Source: Limimaricola hongkongensis DSM 17492 (lineage in GTDB: Bacteria > Pseudomonadota > Alphaproteobacteria > Rhodobacterales > Rhodobacteraceae). Taken from it: 64,000 bases of DNA. Location of the stretch: the NCBI RefSeq assembly GCF_000600975.2, contig NZ_KK088648.1:153592-217591 (forward strand). The letters are read 5' to 3'. A program made the position numbers and the translations under genes. Positions 11,443 through 20,695 of the stretch are shown here, piece after piece. Position 1 is the stretch's first letter; the number at the start of each line of letters is the position of its first letter. The notes below the pieces were generated by a model. The model saw only the letters and a list, made by a program, of their open reading frames with translations. It had not been told where the DNA came from and made no database searches.

Positions 11443-12266
11443 GCGGCAACACCCAGATGCAATCCGCCCGCACCGATCTCGTCCCGCAAAGCCGCGGCTG
11501 GACGCTCATCACCGGGGCCTCGTCGGGCCTCGGCGAAGAATTCGCCCGCATCGCGGCCCGTGGCGGTCGCCGCCTGATCCTCTCGGCCCGTTCCGAGGAC
11601 AAGCTCGAGGCGCTGGCCGCCGAGCTGCGCCAGCGGGTCGAGGTCGTCGTGATCCCCGCCGATCTCGCCCGCCCCGGCGGCGCCGAGCGGCTGTGGCGCG
11701 AGGCCTCCGAGGGCCGCCGCATCGAGATCCTCGTCAACAATGCCGGTCTCGGGCTCAACCGCCGCTTCGGCGATGGCGGCACCGATGAGGCCGAGCGCCT
11801 CGTCGCGGTCAACGTCACGGCGGCGACCGTGCTGATGCAGGCCGCCATCGGCCACATGCGCCACAATGGCGAGGGCCACGTGCTCAACGTCGCTTCGGTC
11901 GCGGCCTTCGTGCCCGGCCCCGGCATGGCGGTCTACCACGCGACCAAGGCCTATCTTCTGTCGCTGTCGGACGCCGTCACCGCCGAGCTGGAGGCCGAGG
12001 ACAGCGAGGTGTCGGTCACCGCGCTCTGCCCCGGCCCGGTCGAGACCGGCTTCTTCGACGCCGCCGGCATGTCCGCCGACGGCCCCTCCGGCCCGATGCG
12101 GCCCGCCCGCGCGCGCGACGTTGCGCAGGCGGGATGGGAGGCGATGCTGGCGCGGCGCCAGACGGTCGTGCCCGGCGGCATGACGCGACTCGCCGCCTTT
12201 GCGGGCCGGGTGCTGCCGCGCGGCCTCTCCGCCCGGCTGGCCGGCCGGGCCTATGGCCGGGCCTGA
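11439..12266 (+). CDS. SDR-family NAD(P)-dependent oxidoreductase
   Basis: Predicted 275-aa classical short-chain dehydrogenase. The cofactor motif is [10 protein letters not shown] (about residues 25-34), NNAG follows at the usual place, the catalytic Ser lies in [10 protein letters not shown] and the Tyr/Lys pair is YHATK. The C-terminal part is basic and could bind membranes ([19 protein letters not shown]). It resembles the DltE/YqjQ-like reductases; the substrate cannot be told. Its ATG overlaps the pgk stop by four bases, so it is co-expressed with pgk, though no metabolic link is known. Confidence 0.9.
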
Positions 12267-12295
12267 TTTCCCAAGCCTCTGAGATCACGGGGCTT

Positions 12296-12332
12296 TGGTG
12301 GCGCTAACAGTGCCGCCCGGTGGCGCTAACAG
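12296..12332 (+). promoter_or_regulatory. Direct repeat resembling a LacI-family operator pair upstream of the aldolase gene
   Basis: GGTGGCGCTAACAG occurs twice, at 12297-12310 and 12319-12332, exactly 22 bp apart, so both copies face the same side of the helix. Each is an imperfect palindrome centred on GCGC, the usual look of LacI/GalR operators. Alphaproteobacteria use a LacI-type regulator (CceR) on central carbon genes, which makes it a candidate, but this is inference. Confidence 0.55.
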
Positions 12333-12379
12333 GATTGTGAGCCACCGGGCGGCGCCCTAGGTTTGCGGCAACGCAAACC
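12312..12379 (+). promoter_or_regulatory. Two stable hairpins in the aldolase leader
   Basis: The first pairs GCCGCCCGGTGGC (12312-12324) with its exact complement (12341-12353) over a 16-base loop that contains most of the second operator-like repeat. The second is an 8-bp stem GGTTTGCG (12360-12367) closed by a GCAA tetraloop with 12372-12379, ending 12 bases before the start codon and just ahead of the AAAGG ribosome site. If transcribed, this would be a strongly folded 5' leader. Confidence 0.6.
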
Positions 12380-12391
12380 GAAAGGCTCCCC

Positions 12392-13321
12392 ATGCAGACC
12401 ACCGACACCGTCCGCGACATCCTTCGCAACTACGAGGGCGAGACCCCCGGCGTGAAGGCGAACCTCGCCCGGATGCTGATGGCCGGCAAGCTGGGCGGCA
12501 CCGGCAAGATGATCATCCTGCCCGTCGACCAGGGCTTCGAGCACGGCCCCGCCCGCAGCTTCGCGCCCAACCCCGAAGGCTACGACCCGCATTACCACTA
12601 CCAGCTGGCGATCGATGCGGGGCTGAACGCCTTCGCCGCGCCTCTGGGCATGATCGAGGCGGGCGCCGACAGCTTCGCGGGCCAGATCCCCACCATCCTC
12701 AAATGCAACAGCGCCAACTCGCTGATGTCCGGCACCGCCGGCAAGAACCAGGCCGTGACGGCGAGCGTGGACGACGCGCTGCGGCTGGGCTGCTCGGCGA
12801 TCGGCTTCACCATCTATCCCGGCTCCGACTGCGCGCTCGACATGTTCGAGGAGATCGTCGAGATGCGCAAGGAAGCCGCCGCCAAGGGCGTGGCGACCGT
12901 GATCTGGTCCTACCCGCGCGGCGAGGCGCTCGACAAGGACGGCGAAACGGCGATCGACATCGCCGCCTATGCCGCGCAGATCGCCGCCCTGATCGGCGCG
13001 CATGTGATCAAGATCAAGCTGTCGACCGACCACCTGTCGCTGCCTGAGGCCAAGAAGGTCTACGAGGCCGAGAACATCGACATCTCGACTCAGGCGGCGC
13101 GGGTGAAGCATTGCGTGCAGTCGGCCTTTGGCGGGCGGCGCATCATGGTGTTCTCCGGCGGCGCCAAGAAGGGCGCGGATTCGGTCTATGACGACGCCCG
13201 CGCGATCCGCGACGGCGGCGGCAACGGCTCGATCATCGGCCGCAACTCGTTCCAGCGCCCGCGCGAAGAGGCGCTGGAGATGCTCGGCAAGCTGCAGGAC
13301 ATCTATCTCGGCCGCGGCTGA
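12392..13321 (+). CDS. Class I fructose-bisphosphate aldolase (DhnA/FbaB type)
   Basis: Predicted 309 aa. It splits fructose 1,6-bisphosphate to triose phosphates, or condenses them, through a Schiff base and without a metal. The DhnA-type features are LPVDQGFEHGP near residue 43, the lysines of HVIKIKLSTDH (Lys207 and Lys209), one of which forms the Schiff base, and the phosphate-binding FSGGAKKG with GSIIGRNSFQRP at the end. It follows pgk and the SDR gene but has its own leader with operator-like repeats and hairpins. A strong terminator at 13395-13428 ends the unit. Confidence 0.95.
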   Translation: MQTTDTVRDILRNYEGETPGVKANLARMLMAGKLGGTGKMIILPVDQGFEHGPARSFAPNPEGYDPHYHYQLAIDAGLNAFAAPLGMIEAGADSFAGQIPTILKCNSANSLMSGTAGKNQAVTASVDDALRLGCSAIGFTIYPGSDCALDMFEEIVEMRKEAAAKGVATVIWSYPRGEALDKDGETAIDIAAYAAQIAALIGAHVIKIKLSTDHLSLPEAKKVYEAENIDISTQAARVKHCVQSAFGGRRIMVFSGGAKKGADSVYDDARAIRDGGGNGSIIGRNSFQRPREEALEMLGKLQDIYLGRG

Positions 13322-13363
13322 GCCGCGCAGGCCGGACCGGGGTCGCGGCGAAACCGCGGCAAA

Positions 13364-13380
13364 CCGGTCACGGTGACCGG
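13364..13380. repeat. 17-bp inverted repeat after the aldolase gene
   Basis: CCGGTCAC, one base, then GTGACCGG. It is symmetrical and compact, more like a protein-binding site than a hairpin, and lies just before the aldolase terminator. Its function is unknown. Confidence 0.5.
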
Positions 13381-13394
13381 CGACAACACGCCAA

Positions 13395-13428
13395 GGCGGC
13401 GCGAACGCGATGTTCGCGCCGCCTTTTT
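13395..13428 (+). terminator. Intrinsic terminator after the aldolase gene
   Basis: A 12-bp perfect stem GGCGGCGCGAAC (13395-13406) pairs with 13412-13423 around a 5-base loop, followed by TTTTT. Two further A-T pairs can extend it. Confidence 0.9.
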
Positions 13429-13488
13429 CGTGGCATGATATTTTCAGCCGCCCGAAAAAGAGGTGGCACACGAGGCAAGACAGCAGTG

Positions 13489-13782
13489 ATGAAACGCACC
13501 CCTTCTCTGGGCCCGGCCCTCTACCTGATCGGCATGCTGCTGATCGGACTCTACTTCACCTTCGCCGCGGTGCAGGGCGATTACGGCGTGTTCCGGCGCG
13601 CCGAGGTGGAGGCCGAGGCCCGTGGCCTGGAGAAGGAACTCGCCAGCCTGCGCGGCGAAGTGGCGCGCATGGAGAATCTGACCCGGCGCCTGTCGGACGA
13701 CTATCTCGATCTCGACCTTCTCGACGCCCGCGCGCGCGAGGTGCTCGGCATGATCCGCGCCGACGAGATCGTCATCCGCTGA
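13489..13782 (+). CDS. ftsB: FtsB-family cell division protein (septum formation initiator)
   Basis: Predicted 97 aa single-pass inner-membrane protein. Residues about 10-30 are hydrophobic (YLIGMLLIGLYFTFAAV) and are followed by a coiled coil with heptad leucines (LEKELASLRGEVARMENLTRRL), then the short conserved tail LDLLDARAREVLGMIRADEIVI. FtsB joins FtsL and FtsQ in the divisome and helps activate septal wall synthesis. The start at 13489 is chosen because it puts the membrane segment at the usual distance; no strong ribosome site is visible. In Rhodobacterales it commonly lies just before pdhABC, as here. Confidence 0.87.
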   Translation: MKRTPSLGPALYLIGMLLIGLYFTFAAVQGDYGVFRRAEVEAEARGLEKELASLRGEVARMENLTRRLSDDYLDLDLLDARAREVLGMIRADEIVIR

Positions 13783-13812
13783 CGTAGCGGCACCCTCAAG
13801 ACCCTTTTTCGC

Positions 13813-13846
13813 AAGCGCCGCGTTCTCCTTGGGGGGCGCGGCGCTT
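13813..13846 (+). terminator. Hairpin after ftsB
   Basis: AAGCGCCGCG (13813-13822) pairs perfectly with 13837-13846 over a 14-base loop; the stem ends in GCTTTG, so only three T follow. It is a plausible terminator separating ftsB from pdhABC. Confidence 0.6.
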
Positions 13847-13901
13847 TGCATTCCGGCCATGTCGAGTTTGCCCTGTTGCATCCCGCCCAACTTCTGTAAG
13901 T

Positions 13902-13923
13902 GATAGTTCAAGGCTAAACTATC
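13902..13923 (+). promoter_or_regulatory. Dyad upstream of pdhA, candidate operator
   Basis: GATAGTT (13902-13908) and its exact complement AACTATC (13917-13923) are separated by 8 bases and lie about 24 bases before the pdhA start codon. The location fits an operator or a leader hairpin controlling the pyruvate dehydrogenase operon. The regulator is unknown. Confidence 0.45.
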
Positions 13924-13947
13924 CGTCACAGCGCGAAGGGAGACGCC

Positions 13948-14994
13948 ATGGCGACCCGGAAGACCTCCGACACAGGCCCCGCCAAGGGTTCCAATCCTGC
14001 CCCCAAGGGCTCCAACATCCCCGCCGATGAGCTCAAGCATTACTACCGAGAGATGCTGCTGATCCGCCGGTTCGAGGAAAAGGCCGGCCAGCTTTACGGC
14101 ATGGGTCTGATCGGCGGCTTCTGCCACCTCTATATCGGCCAGGAGGCCGTGGTGGTCGGGCTGGAGGCTGCGGCGGAAGAAGGCGACAAGCGCGTCACCT
14201 CCTACCGCGATCACGGCCACATGCTGGCCTGCGGCATGGACCCCAAGGGCGTGATGGCCGAGCTCACGGGCCGCGAGGGCGGCTATTCCAAAGGCAAGGG
14301 CGGGAGCATGCACATGTTCTCGAAGGAAAAGCACTTCTACGGCGGCCATGGCATCGTCGGCGCGCAGGTGCCGATCGGCGCCGGTCTCGCCTTTGCCGAC
14401 AAGTATCTCGAAAACGGCCGCGTGACCTTTTCCTATTTCGGGGACGGCGCCGCCAACCAGGGCCAGGTCTACGAGACCTACAACATGGCCCAGCTTTGGG
14501 ATCTTCCGGTCGTCTTCGTGATCGAGAACAACCAGTACGCGATGGGCACGAGCGTCCAGCGTTCGACCAAGTCGCCCTCGCTGTGGGAACGCGGCGCCGC
14601 CTACGGCATCAAGGGCGAGGAAGTCGACGGCATGGACGTGCTGGCGGTGAAAGAGGCCGGCGAGCGCGCGGTGAAGCACTGCCGCGAGGGCAAGGGCCCC
14701 TACATCCTCGAGATCAAGACCTACCGTTACCGCGGCCATTCGATGTCCGACCCCGCGAAGTACCGCTCGCGCGAGGAAGTGCAGAAGATGCGCGAGGAGC
14801 GCGACCCGATCGAGCAGATCCGGCAGGTGCTGCTTTCGGGCCAGCACGCCACCGAGGACGATCTCAAGGCGATCGACAAGGAGATCAAGGAGATCGTCAA
14901 CGAGTCCGCCGAGTTCTCCAAGGAGAGCCCCGAGCCCGCGCTCGAAGAGCTCTGGACCGACATCTACGCTAAAGAAGCCCCGCAGGAGGCCTGA
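13948..14994 (+). CDS. pdhA: Pyruvate dehydrogenase E1 component, alpha subunit
   Basis: Predicted 348 aa. It decarboxylates pyruvate with thiamine diphosphate in the cytoplasmic pyruvate dehydrogenase complex, feeding acetyl-CoA to the TCA cycle. The thiamine motif is GDGAANQGQVYE followed by FVIENN, and the phosphorylation-loop region TYRYRGHSMSDPAKYRSREE is typical of the alpha chain. The N-terminal 25 residues are a low-complexity linker (Lys, Gly, Pro, Ser). AAGGGAG lies 6 bases before the ATG. It is the first gene of pdhABC, with a three-base gap to pdhB. Confidence 0.97.
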   Translation: MATRKTSDTGPAKGSNPAPKGSNIPADELKHYYREMLLIRRFEEKAGQLYGMGLIGGFCHLYIGQEAVVVGLEAAAEEGDKRVTSYRDHGHMLACGMDPKGVMAELTGREGGYSKGKGGSMHMFSKEKHFYGGHGIVGAQVPIGAGLAFADKYLENGRVTFSYFGDGAANQGQVYETYNMAQLWDLPVVFVIENNQYAMGTSVQRSTKSPSLWERGAAYGIKGEEVDGMDVLAVKEAGERAVKHCREGKGPYILEIKTYRYRGHSMSDPAKYRSREEVQKMREERDPIEQIRQVLLSGQHATEDDLKAIDKEIKEIVNESAEFSKESPEPALEELWTDIYAKEAPQEA

Positions 14995-14997
14995 TCC

Positions 14998-16404
14998 ATG
15001 GCGACTGAAATTCTGATGCCCGCCCTCTCGCCGACCATGGAGGAAGGCACGCTCGCCAAGTGGCTCGTCAAGGAGGGCGACACCGTCGCCTCCGGCGACA
15101 TCCTGGCCGAGATCGAAACCGACAAGGCCACGATGGAATTCGAGGCCGTCGACGAAGGCACCGTCGGCAAGATCCTGATCGACGAGGGCACCGAGGGCGT
15201 GAAGGTCAACACCCCGATCGCCGTGCTGCTGGAGGAAGGCGAGGACGCCTCCGCCATCGACAGCGCCGGTGGCAACACCGGCGACGATGCCAAGGCCGAG
15301 GTCAAGGAAGAGACCAAGGCCGAACCCAAGGACACCGTCCCCGCCGACAGCCCCGCCGCCTCGTCGCCCGCCGCCGCGGCTCCCAAGCCGCCGCGCACCC
15401 CCGACTGGCCCGAGGGCACCGAGACCAAGACCACGACCGTCCGCGAAGCGCTGCGCGACGCCATGGCCGAGGAGATGCGCCGCGAGGACAACGTCTTCCT
15501 GATGGGCGAGGAAGTGGGCGAGTACCAGGGCGCCTACAAGATCTCCCAGGGCCTGCTGGACGAGTTCGGCCCCAAGCGCGTGGTCGACACGCCGATCACC
15601 GAGCACGGCTTCACCGGCATCGCGGTGGGTGCCGCCTTTGGCGGCCTGCGCCCGATCGTGGAGTTCATGACCTTCAACTTCGCCATGCAGGCGATGGACC
15701 AGATCATCAACTCGGCGGCCAAGACGCTCTACATGTCGGGCGGCCAGATGGGCGCGCCGATGGTGTTCCGCGGCCCCAACGGCGCCGCCGCCCGCGTCGG
15801 CGCGCAGCACTCCCAGGACTACGCCGCGTGGTTCATGCAGATCCCCGGTCTCAAGGTCGTGATGCCCTACTCCGCCGCCGACGCGAAGGGGTTGATGAAA
15901 TCCGCGATCCGCGACCCGAACCCGGTGATCTTCCTCGAAAACGAGATCCTCTATGGCCGCTCCTTCGAGGTGCCGGTGATGGATGATTTCACCATTCCGC
16001 TTGGCAAGGCGCGCATCGCCCGCGAAGGCACGGACGTCACCATCGTGTCGTTCGGCATCGGCATGACCTATGCACTTGAGGCCGCCGAGAAGCTGGCCGC
16101 CGACGGCATCGAGGCCGAGGTGATCGACCTGCGCACGATCCGACCCATGGACACCGACGCGATCATCGAGAGCGTCAAGAAGACCAACCGCTGCGTCACC
16201 GTCGAGGAAGGCTGGCCGCAGGGCTCCGTCGGCGGCTACATCTCGACCGTGCTGATGCAGGAGGCGTTCGACCATCTCGACGCGCCGGTGATCAACTGCA
16301 CCGGCAAGGACGTGCCGATGCCCTATGCCGCCAACCTCGAGAAGCACGCGCTGGTGACGACCGACGAGGTCGTCGAGGCGGTGCGCAAAGTGACCTACAA
16401 GTAA
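14998..16404 (+). CDS. pdhB: Pyruvate dehydrogenase E1 component, beta subunit, with N-terminal lipoyl domain
   Basis: Predicted 468 aa. Residues 1-80 are a lipoyl domain with Lys43 in ETDKATMEF as the lipoylation site, then an Ala/Pro/Lys-rich linker (about 85-135), then the E1-beta transketolase domain (from [13 protein letters not shown]) with [17 protein letters not shown] and the C-terminal lobe ending [11 protein letters not shown] lipoyl domain fused to E1 beta is known in alphaproteobacteria and adds a second swinging arm to the complex. The lipoyl coding region is close to that of pdhC, almost certainly a domain duplication. No lpd (E3) gene is in the window. Confidence 0.97.
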   Translation: MATEILMPALSPTMEEGTLAKWLVKEGDTVASGDILAEIETDKATMEFEAVDEGTVGKILIDEGTEGVKVNTPIAVLLEEGEDASAIDSAGGNTGDDAKAEVKEETKAEPKDTVPADSPAASSPAAAAPKPPRTPDWPEGTETKTTTVREALRDAMAEEMRREDNVFLMGEEVGEYQGAYKISQGLLDEFGPKRVVDTPITEHGFTGIAVGAAFGGLRPIVEFMTFNFAMQAMDQIINSAAKTLYMSGGQMGAPMVFRGPNGAAARVGAQHSQDYAAWFMQIPGLKVVMPYSAADAKGLMKSAIRDPNPVIFLENEILYGRSFEVPVMDDFTIPLGKARIAREGTDVTIVSFGIGMTYALEAAEKLAADGIEAEVIDLRTIRPMDTDAIIESVKKTNRCVTVEEGWPQGSVGGYISTVLMQEAFDHLDAPVINCTGKDVPMPYAANLEKHALVTTDEVVEAVRKVTYK

Positions 16405-16416
16405 GGGGCGCGAGAC

Positions 16417-17799
16417 ATGCCAACGGAAATCCTGATGCCCGCGCTGTCGCCGACCATGGAGGAAGGCACGCTCGCGAAATGGCTGGTCAAGGAGGGTGAC
16501 ACCGTCTCCTCCGGCGACCTTCTGGCCGAGATCGAAACCGACAAGGCGACGATGGAGTTCGAGGCCGTCGACGAAGGCATCGTCGGCAAGATCCTGATCG
16601 AAGAGGGCTCCGAGGGGGTGAAGGTCAACACCCCCATCGCCGTGCTGCTCGAAGAGGGCGAGAGCGCCGACGACATCGACAGCTCCACCGCGCCCAAACA
16701 GGGCGACGCCGACAGCCACGCCGAACCCGCCACGCCCAAGGCCGAGACATCGCCCGCCAAGGGCTATGGCGATGATGGCGGCGCGGCCCAGCAGAAGTCG
16801 TCCGGCGACGGCGAAGCCGCCGCGTCGGGCAGCCCTGCCCCCAAGGGCCGCGATGGCGGCCGCATCTTCGCCTCGCCTCTGGCGCGGCGGATCGCGGCGG
16901 ACAAGGGTCTCGACCTGAGCCGGATCGAGGGCTCCGGCCCCAATGGCCGCATCGTCAAGGCCGATGTCGAAAACGCCAAGCCGGGCGCGCAGCCCGCCGC
17001 CGAAAAAGCCGCCGAAGCCCCCAAGGGCGACGCCGGCAAGGCCCCCGTGGCCGAGCCCGCCGCCCCCGGCGTGCAGGCGGATGCGATCTGCAAGATGTAT
17101 GCGGACCGGGAGTTCGAGGAGGTCAAGCTCGACGGCATGCGCCGCACCATCGCGGCGCGTCTCACCGAGGCCAAGCAGACCATCCCGCATTTCTACCTGC
17201 GCCGCGACATCCGTCTCGACGCGCTGCTGAAGTTCCGCAGCCAGCTCAACAAGCAGCTCGAAAGCCGCGGCGTGAAGCTCTCGGTCAACGACTTCATCAT
17301 CAAGGCCTCGGCCCTCGCCCTTCAGGCGGTGCCGGATGCCAACGCCGTCTGGGCCGGTGACCGGGTACTCAAGCTGAAACCGTCGGACGTGGCCGTGGCC
17401 GTCGCCATCGAGGGTGGTCTCTTCACCCCCGTCCTGCGCGACGCCGAGGCCCGCACCCTCAGCTCGCTCTCGGCGCAGATGAAGGATCTGGCCAAGCGGG
17501 CGCGCGACAAGAAGCTCGCCCCGCATGAATACCAGGGCGGCAGCTTCGCGATCTCCAACCTCGGCATGTTCGGCATCGACAATTTCGACGCCGTCATCAA
17601 CCCGCCGCATGGCGCGATCCTCGCGGTCGGCGCGGGCGTGAAGAAGCCGGTGGTGAACGACGCGGGCGAGATCGAGGTGGCCACCGTGATGTCGGTGACG
17701 CTCTCGGTCGATCACCGGGTGATCGACGGCGCGCTCGGCGCCGAGCTTCTCAAGCAGATCGCCGAGGCGCTGGAAAACCCGATGATGATGCTGGCCTGA
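16417..17799 (+). CDS. pdhC: Pyruvate dehydrogenase E2, dihydrolipoyllysine acetyltransferase
   Basis: Predicted 460 aa core of the complex. Residues 1-80 are one lipoyl domain (Lys43), followed by a flexible linker, a peripheral subunit-binding domain ([18 protein letters not shown] to [10 protein letters not shown], about 148-185), a second Ala/Pro linker and the acetyltransferase domain ending with the catalytic DHRVIDG near residue 430. It moves the acetyl group from lipoate to CoA. It follows pdhB by 12 bases with GGGGCG as the site. A strong terminator at 17823-17858 closes the operon. Confidence 0.97.
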   Translation: MPTEILMPALSPTMEEGTLAKWLVKEGDTVSSGDLLAEIETDKATMEFEAVDEGIVGKILIEEGSEGVKVNTPIAVLLEEGESADDIDSSTAPKQGDADSHAEPATPKAETSPAKGYGDDGGAAQQKSSGDGEAAASGSPAPKGRDGGRIFASPLARRIAADKGLDLSRIEGSGPNGRIVKADVENAKPGAQPAAEKAAEAPKGDAGKAPVAEPAAPGVQADAICKMYADREFEEVKLDGMRRTIAARLTEAKQTIPHFYLRRDIRLDALLKFRSQLNKQLESRGVKLSVNDFIIKASALALQAVPDANAVWAGDRVLKLKPSDVAVAVAIEGGLFTPVLRDAEARTLSSLSAQMKDLAKRARDKKLAPHEYQGGSFAISNLGMFGIDNFDAVINPPHGAILAVGAGVKKPVVNDAGEIEVATVMSVTLSVDHRVIDGALGAELLKQIAEALENPMMMLA

Positions 17800-17822
17800 G
17801 GCCCGTTTCGCATCGCGCCTTG

Positions 17823-17858
17823 AAAGGGCCGCGCTCCGCACCGGGGCGCGGCCCTTTT
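17823..17858 (+). terminator. Intrinsic terminator of the pdhABC operon
   Basis: AAAGGGCCGCGC (17823-17834) pairs with 17846-17857 across an 11-base loop, and the 3' arm ends in TTTT. It closes the operon before the PQQ dehydrogenase. Confidence 0.88.
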
Positions 17859-17961
17859 CATTTCTTCCCCCCGGCCCGCCAAAGGTCCCCCGCCCATGCC
17901 CGTTCGGCGGGAACCCGCCTCACGACCTCGCGTTGAGCTGAGGCAAATGTGAGGGAACCCG

Positions 17962-20205
17962 ATGACATACCGTGACAAACAGCCCGGACTGGGGCTTACG
18001 CTGATCGCCGGGGCGGTCGCGGTGGTGGCGCTGCTGATCGCCTGGCTCTGGCCCGACAGCGGCGTGGCCGGCAGCACGGGGGCGGCGCTGGCGCTGTTCG
18101 GGGCGGTCGCGGTGACGCTCGCCTCGGGGCTCGTGCTGTTCAAATGGATGCCTTTCTGGCTCAACGTCACGCTGAAATGGCTGGTGCTGCTCGGCGCGGC
18201 GCTGACGGCGGTGGCGGCCTATTTCCTGATGCAGGACACCGCGATGTGGGCGATGATCCTCGCCACGATCGGCGCCGTCTGGAACCTTGTCTCGCGCAAG
18301 GGGCATGACCGCCGCCCGGCCTTTGCGCTCGTCCTGCTCGCCCTGCCGCTTTTGCCCGCGCCGGAGGCGCGCGCGCAGGACTGGCCCGGCTTTCACGGCG
18401 ACCTGCAGGCCCGCAAATACAGCCCCCTCACCCAGATCACCGACGCGAACGTCCACGAGCTCGAACCCGCATGGGAGATCGAGACCGGCGACGTCTCCGA
18501 CGGCTCGGGCGAGCTGCCGCAGACCGTGTGGTCGGCCACGCCGGTCTATGCCAACGACACGCTCTATGTCGGCACGCCCTTCTACCGCATTCTCGCGCTC
18601 GACCCGGCCACGGGCGAAGAACGCTGGTCCTATGACAGCCAGGCCCGGCTGGAGGCGCTGACCCAGCCCGCGCTCAAGAACCGCGGCGTCACCTACTGGG
18701 ACACCGGCGCGACCGGCGCCTGCGCGCGCCGCGTCTATATCGGCACGATGGACGCCAAGCTGCACAGCGTCGACGCCGACACCGGCGCCGTCTGCGAGGA
18801 ATTCGGCGAAAACGGCATTCTCGACGTGAACCAGTGGAACGACACCAATGACCGCTGGCCGCTGTCGCTGTTGCAGCCGCCCGTCGCGCATGATGGCCGC
18901 CTGTTCATCGGCTGGGCCGGCAAGGACTGGGAAAGCGCGCAGGCGCCTCCGGGCACCGTCTTCGCGGTCGATGCCGAAACCGGCGAACTCGACTGGACCG
19001 TGAACTTCATCCCCAAGGAGCTGTGGGACCGCACCGGCACCGCCAATGTCTGGACCCACATGACCGTCGATCCCGAGCGCGACATCATCTACATGCCGGT
19101 CTCCTCGCCTTCGCCCAACTATTATGGCGGCGCGCGCACCGAAGAATTGCCGCTGGCGACATCCGTGACGGCGGTGGACACCAACACCGGCGACATCATC
19201 TGGTCGCGCCAGCTCGTGCATCACGACATCTGGGATTACGACACCGGCGCCGCGCCGACGCTCGTCGACATCGAGCGTGACGGCGAAACCATCCCGGCGC
19301 TGATCCAGACCTCCAAGCAGGGCATGCTCTACGTGCTCAACCGCGAAACCGGCGAGCCGGTCTTCGGCATGGAGGAACGCCCCGTGCCCGCCTCCGACCT
19401 GCCCGGCGAAGTGGCGGCCCCGACCCAGCCCTTCTACGACGTGCCCGCCCCCACCAACACCTCCGACACATGGCCCGGCATCTGGTGGCTCGCGGACCTG
19501 ACCAGCTTCGGCTATTGCTCCGAGACGCTGGAAAACCTGCGCTACGAGGGGCTGTTCACGCCGCCCACCGCCGAAGGCGGCGGCACGCTGATGTATCCCG
19601 GCACCGCGGGCGGCATGCAATGGGGCGGCGGCGCGCTCGATCCGACCACCAACACCTTCTACGTCAACACCCAGAAGGTGGCGCAGATCCTGCGGATGAT
19701 CCCGCGCGAGGAATACGAGGAGGTCGCGGGCGACAGCGGCGCCGAGCAGGGCTTCTACCCGCAAGAGGGCGTGCCCTACGGCTTCGAGCTGAAGAATTTC
19801 CTGACCCCGCTCGGCCTGCCCTGCTGGAAGCCGCCCTTCGGCACGATCCTCGCCTATGATCTCGACACCGGCGAACGGCTCTACGAGCGGCCCTTCGGCA
19901 TGACCCAGCAATGGGGCTTCTACGCCCCCGAAAGCTGGGGCAGCCCGACCTTGGGCGGCCCGGCGGTGACGGCGGGCGGCGTGATCTTCATCGGCGCCTC
20001 GATGGACGCCCATGTCCGCGCGCTCTCGGCGGCGACCGGCGAGGAGCTTTGGAAATGGCGGGTGGAGGCCCCGGCGGTCGCGATCCCGGCGGTCTACGAG
20101 CACGAGGGGCGGCAATATGTAAGCTTCGTGGCGGGCGGCAACCCGATCCTCAAGCCGCAGGTGGGCGACCAGCTGATCACCTTCGCGCTGCCGCTGGAGG
20201 AATAG
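17962..20205 (+). CDS. Membrane-anchored PQQ-dependent dehydrogenase (glucose/quinate dehydrogenase type)
   Basis: Predicted 747 aa. About 140 N-terminal residues hold four to five membrane segments (LTLIAGAVAVVALLIAWLW, ALALFGAVAVTLASGLVLF, WLVLLGAALTAVAAYFL, and the one ending ALVLLALPLLPAPEARA). The rest is a periplasmic eight-bladed beta propeller with tryptophan-docking repeats (DPATGEERW, DAETGELDW, DTNTGDIIW, ATGEELWKW). HHDIWDYD is the catalytic stretch of membrane glucose and quinate dehydrogenases. Such enzymes oxidise sugars or cyclic polyols and pass electrons to ubiquinone. The substrate cannot be decided. No pqq synthesis gene is in the window, so cofactor must come from elsewhere in the genome or from outside. 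Confidence 0.9.
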   Translation: MTYRDKQPGLGLTLIAGAVAVVALLIAWLWPDSGVAGSTGAALALFGAVAVTLASGLVLFKWMPFWLNVTLKWLVLLGAALTAVAAYFLMQDTAMWAMILATIGAVWNLVSRKGHDRRPAFALVLLALPLLPAPEARAQDWPGFHGDLQARKYSPLTQITDANVHELEPAWEIETGDVSDGSGELPQTVWSATPVYANDTLYVGTPFYRILALDPATGEERWSYDSQARLEALTQPALKNRGVTYWDTGATGACARRVYIGTMDAKLHSVDADTGAVCEEFGENGILDVNQWNDTNDRWPLSLLQPPVAHDGRLFIGWAGKDWESAQAPPGTVFAVDAETGELDWTVNFIPKELWDRTGTANVWTHMTVDPERDIIYMPVSSPSPNYYGGARTEELPLATSVTAVDTNTGDIIWSRQLVHHDIWDYDTGAAPTLVDIERDGETIPALIQTSKQGMLYVLNRETGEPVFGMEERPVPASDLPGEVAAPTQPFYDVPAPTNTSDTWPGIWWLADLTSFGYCSETLENLRYEGLFTPPTAEGGGTLMYPGTAGGMQWGGGALDPTTNTFYVNTQKVAQILRMIPREEYEEVAGDSGAEQGFYPQEGVPYGFELKNFLTPLGLPCWKPPFGTILAYDLDTGERLYERPFGMTQQWGFYAPESWGSPTLGGPAVTAGGVIFIGASMDAHVRALSAATGEELWKWRVEAPAVAIPAVYEHEGRQYVSFVAGGNPILKPQVGDQLITFALPLEE

Positions 20206-20233
20206 CGCCACAGCCGTCCGGGACGACACCGGG

Positions 20234-20252
20234 CGGGCCCCGGCGGGGCCCG
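20234..20252 (+). terminator. Hairpin after the PQQ dehydrogenase gene
   Basis: CGGGCCCC (20234-20241), loop GGC, complement at 20245-20252, then TCTTG. Short but very GC-rich; a probable terminator with a weak T tract. Confidence 0.55.
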
Positions 20253-20440
20253 TCTTGCTGCCGATGCGCGCGGCACGGGCGCGCTTCGACGGATCGCTCC
20301 GGCGCGCTATCTTGGACAGCTTGATGCTCAGGCGGTCCGGGGATATCTCTGCCGCCCGGATCGACGGGCAGAGAAGCGCGCTGGACGCGCTGGCCCCGAC
20401 CACTCACCTCCCCCGACCACCCCCGCAAAGGAGCGTTTCC

Positions 20441-20695
20441 ATGGAAGCCAAACTGATCGCCGTCCTCATCCTGTTGCCGGTCGCGGCGGTCGTCATCTAT
20501 GCGGGCCTGCACGAATACCGGCGCTACAAATCCGAGGGCCGCGCGAATTACGGGCTGGCCTATGACGAAAGGACCGGGACGACCTACGTGACCGGAATCC
20601 CCGAGGACGAGGACGCCTACGACCCCGAGGATTTCGATCCCAGCGATTACGACGAGCTGAAGAACAAGAAAGAGGCCGAGGACGACAAGGCGTAA
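20441..20695 (+). CDS. Small single-pass membrane protein with acidic tail, function unknown
   Basis: Predicted 84 aa. It has one N-terminal membrane segment (residues about 4-23, LIAVLILLPVAAVVIYAGL), a short basic stop (HEYRRYKSEGR) and a strongly acidic C-terminal half full of Asp and Glu (EDEDAYDPEDFDPSDYDE). By the positive-inside rule the tail should be cytoplasmic. An AAAGGAG site at 20427-20433 supports the start. I do not recognise the family. The preceding 235 bases hold only the dehydrogenase hairpin. Confidence 0.72.
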   Translation: MEAKLIAVLILLPVAAVVIYAGLHEYRRYKSEGRANYGLAYDERTGTTYVTGIPEDEDAYDPEDFDPSDYDELKNKKEAEDDKA

